A stretch of DNA of 64,000 nucleotides from positions 1 through 64,000 of the forward strand of contig RQOL01000828.1 of NCBI GenBank assembly GCA_013076295.1. Direction: 5' to 3'. The notes beneath the pieces were generated by a model, which did no database searches, was not told the DNA's origin, and worked only from the letters and a program-made list of their open reading frames with translations. Position 1 is the first letter of the stretch. Each line of letters begins with the position of its first letter. Source of the DNA: Sanderia malayensis. Taxonomy: Eukaryota; Cnidaria; Scyphozoa; Semaeostomeae; Pelagiidae. Of the stretch, positions 60,682-64,000 are shown piece by piece. A program made the position numbers and the translations under genes.

Positions 60682-61649
60682 ATGAAGGTTTTGGGCTGGC
60701 TGACCGATTACTGTTAGAAGCCTGTGCCTGTTCTTGGCGAGTTATGTCATCTTTTAGACCGTCAAGAAAACTTGTTATTTTGAATGTTGCATTTTGTCTA
60801 CAATCGCCTAGCGTACTTAGAAGTTTCACTGGGAGCTTATCTTTGATGATTGGAATTATAATTGGGGCACAAGCCGCTACGTTAATAGCCAGAGCCTCTA
60901 GCGAACAAATATCAGCCATCAGTGAATTATAGAACTGATGTAGGTTTGTGGCCACGAGGGTTGCTTTCGGCAATCTTAACAAATGCATTACATGCGCACG
61001 AATAATTCTCTTTGGGAGGCCAAAGTTTTCTTGTAATGTTATTTCTAAAATGTCGTAACTGTGATCGGAAGGCAAGAGTCCTTTCACTGTGGCTAATGCT
61101 TCTCCCCGTAGTTGTCCCACAAGATACGTAAATTTAGCAGATTTTGGTAGGTCGGGAGGCTTCCCGACTTGAGATTGAAAACGTTCCAAGAACCCAAACT
61201 ACTCTGTTATATTGTAACATAGGAAGGCTTAGATCTGGCAACTTTGACCGTGTAAACGTTTGATTATGAGGAGAGGACTGTCTCTGTTGCGATGACGGGG
61301 ACGGTGTGGCCGGTTTGTCAAATTTAGAGATAATAAACTCAAGCTTACTGAGCTTACCTTTATTTGAGATGATAACAGAATCACCTTCATCGAAGAAATC
61401 ATCTTGTTCAGCTTCGTCTTCTATTTCTTCCGGAACAATTTCTTTGATTTCTTTTTCTAAATTCTGACTGTCCTGAAACGTGTTGGTCAACAGTTCGAGG
61501 GATGATTTCAGCAAGGAAATTTCTTCGTCTCTCAGAGATTCTTGCGTGAAAAGAGCTGAGGCTTCGTTGAAGATTTTCGTGAACGTACGTCGGATTTGTC
61601 TTCTCTCTTGTTTGAGTTTCTCAAGAGCGGATTTCGGCTTCGGAGGCAT
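60587..61649 (-). pseudogene. BEL Gag (DUF1759 type)
   Basis: Starts MPPKPKSALEKLKQERRQI at 61,649, a basic, coiled-coil-like N-terminus usual in BEL Gag; an acidic stretch (PEEIEDEAEQDDFFDEGD) follows. The frame 61,134-61,649 reaches LPDLSLPMLQYN, the start of the capsid-like DUF1759 domain, then shifts near 61,195. The next frame (60,587-61,189) holds ERFQSQVGKPPDLPKSAKF, YLVGQLRGEALATVKGLLP and ENFGLPKRIIRAHVMHLLRL, a full DUF1759 run. It shifts again near 60,665 into the zinc-knuckle frame. The start codon was chosen because it follows the primer-binding site by about 40 bp and matches the family's usual N-terminus. Confidence 0.87.
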
Positions 61650-61690
61650 GCTTTATGAATGACATCGACACACTAACAGCAATAACTAGA

Positions 61691-61707
61691 TCCTGGTCAC
61701 GGCACCA
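61691..61707 (-). other. Primer-binding site of the BEL/Pao element
   Basis: In element sense TGGTGCCGTGACCAGGA starts three bases (aat) after the end of the 5' LTR. The TTGGTGCCGTGACC type of site is familiar from many BEL elements. The priming tRNA is not identified here. Confidence 0.8.
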
Positions 61708-61710
61708 ATT

Positions 61711-61891
61711 TGTAGAGAACGAAGCAATAACGAGACGACAGATCCAAATATATACATAACATAAACGAATAAGGCTTATAGAATACGCAGGAAACGAACG
61801 AATACGAAGAGAATGAAAGGAATGAATGAAAGATTAACTAACTAAGTTTTAAAAGGAGTCTGGTAATGAATAGTCACGTGTATATATGTCA
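61711..61891 (-). repeat. 5' LTR of the BEL/Pao element
   Basis: 181-bp direct repeat of 56,201-56,381. The plus strand starts tgtagagaacg and ends gtatatatgtca. It would carry the element's promoter; tatata stretches near its outer end are possible core-promoter elements but are part of ordinary A/T-rich sequence. Confidence 0.9.
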
Positions 61892-61917
61892 CTCAAAGTT
61901 CTTAATAAGACTTGACT

Positions 61918-62650
61918 GATTATGCTCCCCCAGGCACCCCAAATAAAGTTTCAGACAAATAATGGATCGATCCGTGAACCTTTATGAGCTACATGAAACA
62001 TTTAGTGAAACATGTGAAGCCCAATAAAGATAATGTAGTTCTCAAGATTCTTGATGGGCATAAAACTTGATAGGATTTTTTCGATACGAAAAAAACTGAG
62101 TTGCTAGAATATGCCAAAAAAAATGGTGTTGTAATGCTGTCCCTGCCACCACATACTTCACACAAGCTGCAGCCACTACAAGCTCAGGTTAAAAATGAAA
62201 TCGACCCATCCGTCAAAATATTGAGCCAAGAGCCAGGTCCACCAAAACAAAGTTCACCTGATGCAAGCAGTTTTTCAAAAGATATCAGTGTTGAAGAAAT
62301 AATGAAAGTGCTAGATGTTTTGGGAAGAAAGAAAAGTAAAAGAAGTGAAGACTCACAAATTCTCACCAGCTCGCCATACAAGAAAAGAATGGTAGAATGT
62401 GATAAAAAAACTAAAGGGAAGGAGGAAGGTTCCAAAGAGCAGTAAGAAATGGTCTAAATTGCAACCCAGCAAAGGAAAAGAAAGAGCAAAGGAAGCAAAG
62501 AAGTACATGAAAGTGCAAAGTTGATATGGCAGATTGCCAGTGCCCATTTTACGATCGATGGTGGCAAAATCAAAAACCTGGTGACAGATGGGTCCAGTTT
62601 ATCAATTGTGAAAGGCGGCTACATGAAATGTGCTGTGATGGGTCACGTGC
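61918..62650 (+). pseudogene. Pogo/Tigger transposase, DDE C-terminal half and zinc finger
   Basis: Coding resumes after the BEL element. APPGTPNKVSDK is followed by a frameshift and a stop, then MKHLVKHVKPNKDNVVLKIL and DGHKT, the second catalytic Asp block of Tigger-type enzymes. After two stops (62,068-62,073) the frame reads TELLEYAKKNGVVMLSLPPH and TSHKLQPL, then breaks: the residues after LQPL, where the third acidic residue normally sits, are missing. A Ser/Lys-rich tail includes ILTSSPYKKRM (62,101-62,445). A last piece at 62,529-62,650 (ADCQCPFYDRWW, GDRWVQFINCERRLHEMCC) matches the C-terminal Cys/His finger of invertebrate Tigger-like proteins, in another frame. It is clearly a pseudogene. 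TIRs were not found. Confidence 0.85.
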
Positions 62651-63332
62651 ACTTGGTTTATTTCTGACTTCTGTGACTAACAAAGAGTATTTGGCAGCTT
62701 AACTTGCTTTGTAAATATATCGTAGGTCTGTTTCTAATGGATGGTGGCTGGAGCTGATTCTCTATGCTTAATTCATATTCGATGTTAGTTTGTGTACTGA
62801 GACCTGTCTTCAATAATATTTAGTATTAGGTTCTTGCTTTTTCATTATTAGTATTCAGTAATAAAAAGGTAAAAGTCCACCAGTTATGCAATTAAAAACT
62901 CCCACTGCGGTTTGTCACCGCACACCCAACTGTGGCTAAGACCATCATATTAAAAAGGAACATGAGAAATAAAAAGTAAAAAAAATTGGTATTATCTCAA
63001 TCGAATTCTACATATCAAACTGGATCGTTTTACAGCTGACGGTGGGGTCAATGCATCATATTAAAAAAAGACCATAAAATCAAAATCATGATTGCATATT
63101 ATGAATAAATAGTGGTTGTTGTTATTTTGTTTGGAAACCTGTTCATTTTTTCGAAAATATATCAGCATTTATATCGTTTTGTAACTTGTTTTCTCCCAAA
63201 CTATGTGTGAACTACTTATAGATTTAATCTGAAAAAAAACTTACAAGTTGCCGACAATTTTAGCTTTCTTGCATTGACCATATCAAACTCCTCCTCACCT
63301 GAGAATTCATAGCAAAGTCAATCAAAAGTAAG
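62651..63332. other. Unassigned sequence
   Basis: A/T-rich, without recognised coding or element ends. It may contain the 3' end of the Tigger transposon. The phrase catcatattaaaaa occurs twice (about 62,942 and 63,054), 110 bp apart, but no larger repeat was seen. Confidence 0.35.
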
Positions 63333-63575
63333 TTGGACAAGCAGAGGGCAAATTTTCAAAAAAATTACGTGGAGCAAATTGATTTAATGCTAAAGCACAA
63401 AGAAATAGAGAATATAATACACCGTCTGAAGCTCAACAACAAAGAGGATCTAGAAAAACTGAGAATGATAGCTCAAGACTGGAACAAATGGAAAAAGCTA
63501 ACAAGAAAGATATTGAAAACCGGACAAGCAGTAACATCTGTTGGTGTTACAGCAGAACTCAAAAAAGAAAAATAA
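63333..63575 (+). pseudogene. Probable retrotransposon ORF tail
   Basis: An 80-codon frame, Lys/Glu-rich, with LRMIAQDWNKWKKLTRKIL. A MAQDRxxW-like stretch followed by a basic helix is the usual end of some LINE ORF2 proteins. Nothing upstream shows RT motifs, so the assignment rests on this short run only. The start given is the first start-like codon after a stop and is not meaningful. Confidence 0.3.
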
Positions 63576-64000
63576 TGATACAGAGAAATAAAACGTTGCT
63601 ACATCCAGTACTGAAGTTTTCCAAAAGGTGGTGCAATCTACCTAGTGCCTTAGAGAATATCCTAACAAATGTTATTGCGAAAAGGTCTTCTTTAGAAATT
63701 TCAGAATATGTTAATGAATCCCCGATGTTTCATAAAACATATTCCTGGCTGCTTCATCTAATTGAAAATGTTGCTGACAAATTCTCATATTGGACTGCAG
63801 TGTAGCGCTCCGATTTTTGTTTAAATTTACCTTCTAATTGGAAAACGCAACATTGCTCCACTCTCCTAACAGCTATTGCTTTTGCTTCCTTTGGACCTGC
63901 CTAACAAGACTTTACACCAACGTCACCCCCAAAACAATCATTGCACTGCATATGATAAACAAAATGCCATTCTTCTTGTTATTATAAAATGGACAATATA
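63576..64000. other. Unassigned sequence with an open frame to 63,805
   Basis: A plus-strand frame at 63,488-63,805 has the text SKRWCNLPSALENILTNVI and YSWLLHLIENVADKF. It is helical-looking but matches no family I recognise. It could be decayed transposon or a host exon. The last 195 bases show nothing. Confidence 0.3.

Larger units (their letters stand above)
56201..61891 (-). mobile_element. BEL/Pao LTR retrotransposon, nearly full length
   Basis: A 5.69-kb minus-strand element with 181-bp LTRs at both ends, primer-binding site, gag and pol in canonical BEL order (DUF1759 Gag, DUF1758 protease, RT, RNase H, integrase, DUF5641). It is inserted in the plus-strand Tigger transposase, whose coding resumes right after it. 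Each domain block is interrupted by frameshifts or stops, and part of RT is deleted, so it cannot transpose. If the outer LTR edge is placed at 61,889, a cact duplication flanks it (56,197-56,200 and 61,890-61,893); with the TG...CA rule the edge is 61,891 and no duplication is visible. Confidence 0.92.

Noticed and set aside
1..64000. Telomeric repeats marking a chromosome end
   Set aside because: No TTAGGG-like or other short telomeric tandem was seen beside the satellite.

Overview
The window is AT-rich animal DNA with no convincing host gene. It is a long satellite array (about 1-40,341) joined to a graveyard of nested, decayed transposable elements (about 40,345-64,000). The element set points to an invertebrate metazoan: a DUF4371/ZMYM1-like hAT transposase, Ty3/Gypsy pol of the K02A2.6-like type, a BEL/Pao element with the DUF1759-DUF1758-RT-RNase H-integrase-DUF5641 order, a pogo/Tigger transposase and non-LTR retrotransposon tails. 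I cannot name the species or phylum. No rRNA, tRNA or CRISPR array was seen.

Left part. All of 1-40,341 is built from a roughly 92-bp monomer in one orientation, about 430 copies. Several higher-order repeat (HOR) regimes follow each other: a 2,382-bp unit present twice (about 73-4,837), a 5,302-bp unit present twice with almost no differences (about 7,030-17,635) plus a rearranged partial third copy, mixed 0.9-3 kb periods, and a roughly 1.93-kb unit (about 32,374-40,000). Two copies of a 1,005-bp terminal-inverted-repeat transposon flanked by TTAA (24,432-25,436 and 30,837-31,842) lie in the array 6,405 bp apart. They were copied with the array, not inserted twice. The stretch 31,847-36,420 carries many one- and two-base losses.

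Middle part. The array ends at about 40,341 in a hAT pseudogene, followed by a plus-strand Gypsy pol pseudogene (about 41,430-47,640) with its polypurine tract and 3' LTR (47,888-48,120). Its RNase H domain is split by a DNA transposon (42,826-46,303). That transposon is split by a minus-strand LTR element (42,858-46,127) that keeps LTRs, primer-binding site, polypurine tract and a long gag-protease frame but has lost nearly all of pol. Next come a 5'-truncated LINE (49,147-50,297), a second LINE tail on the minus strand, hairpin elements near 51.4-51.6 kb, and a minus-strand Gypsy gag-protease fragment (52,555-53,715) that contains a perfect 38-bp palindrome.

Right part. A plus-strand pogo/Tigger transposase pseudogene runs in pieces from about 54,780 to 62,650. 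It is interrupted by a nearly full-length minus-strand BEL/Pao element (56,201-61,891, 181-bp LTRs) that is dead through frameshifts, stops and loss of RT motif A. The last 1.3 kb holds a probable retrotransposon tail and unassigned sequence. The layout of homogenised satellite flanked by nested dead elements suits pericentromeric or other heterochromatin; that is inference.
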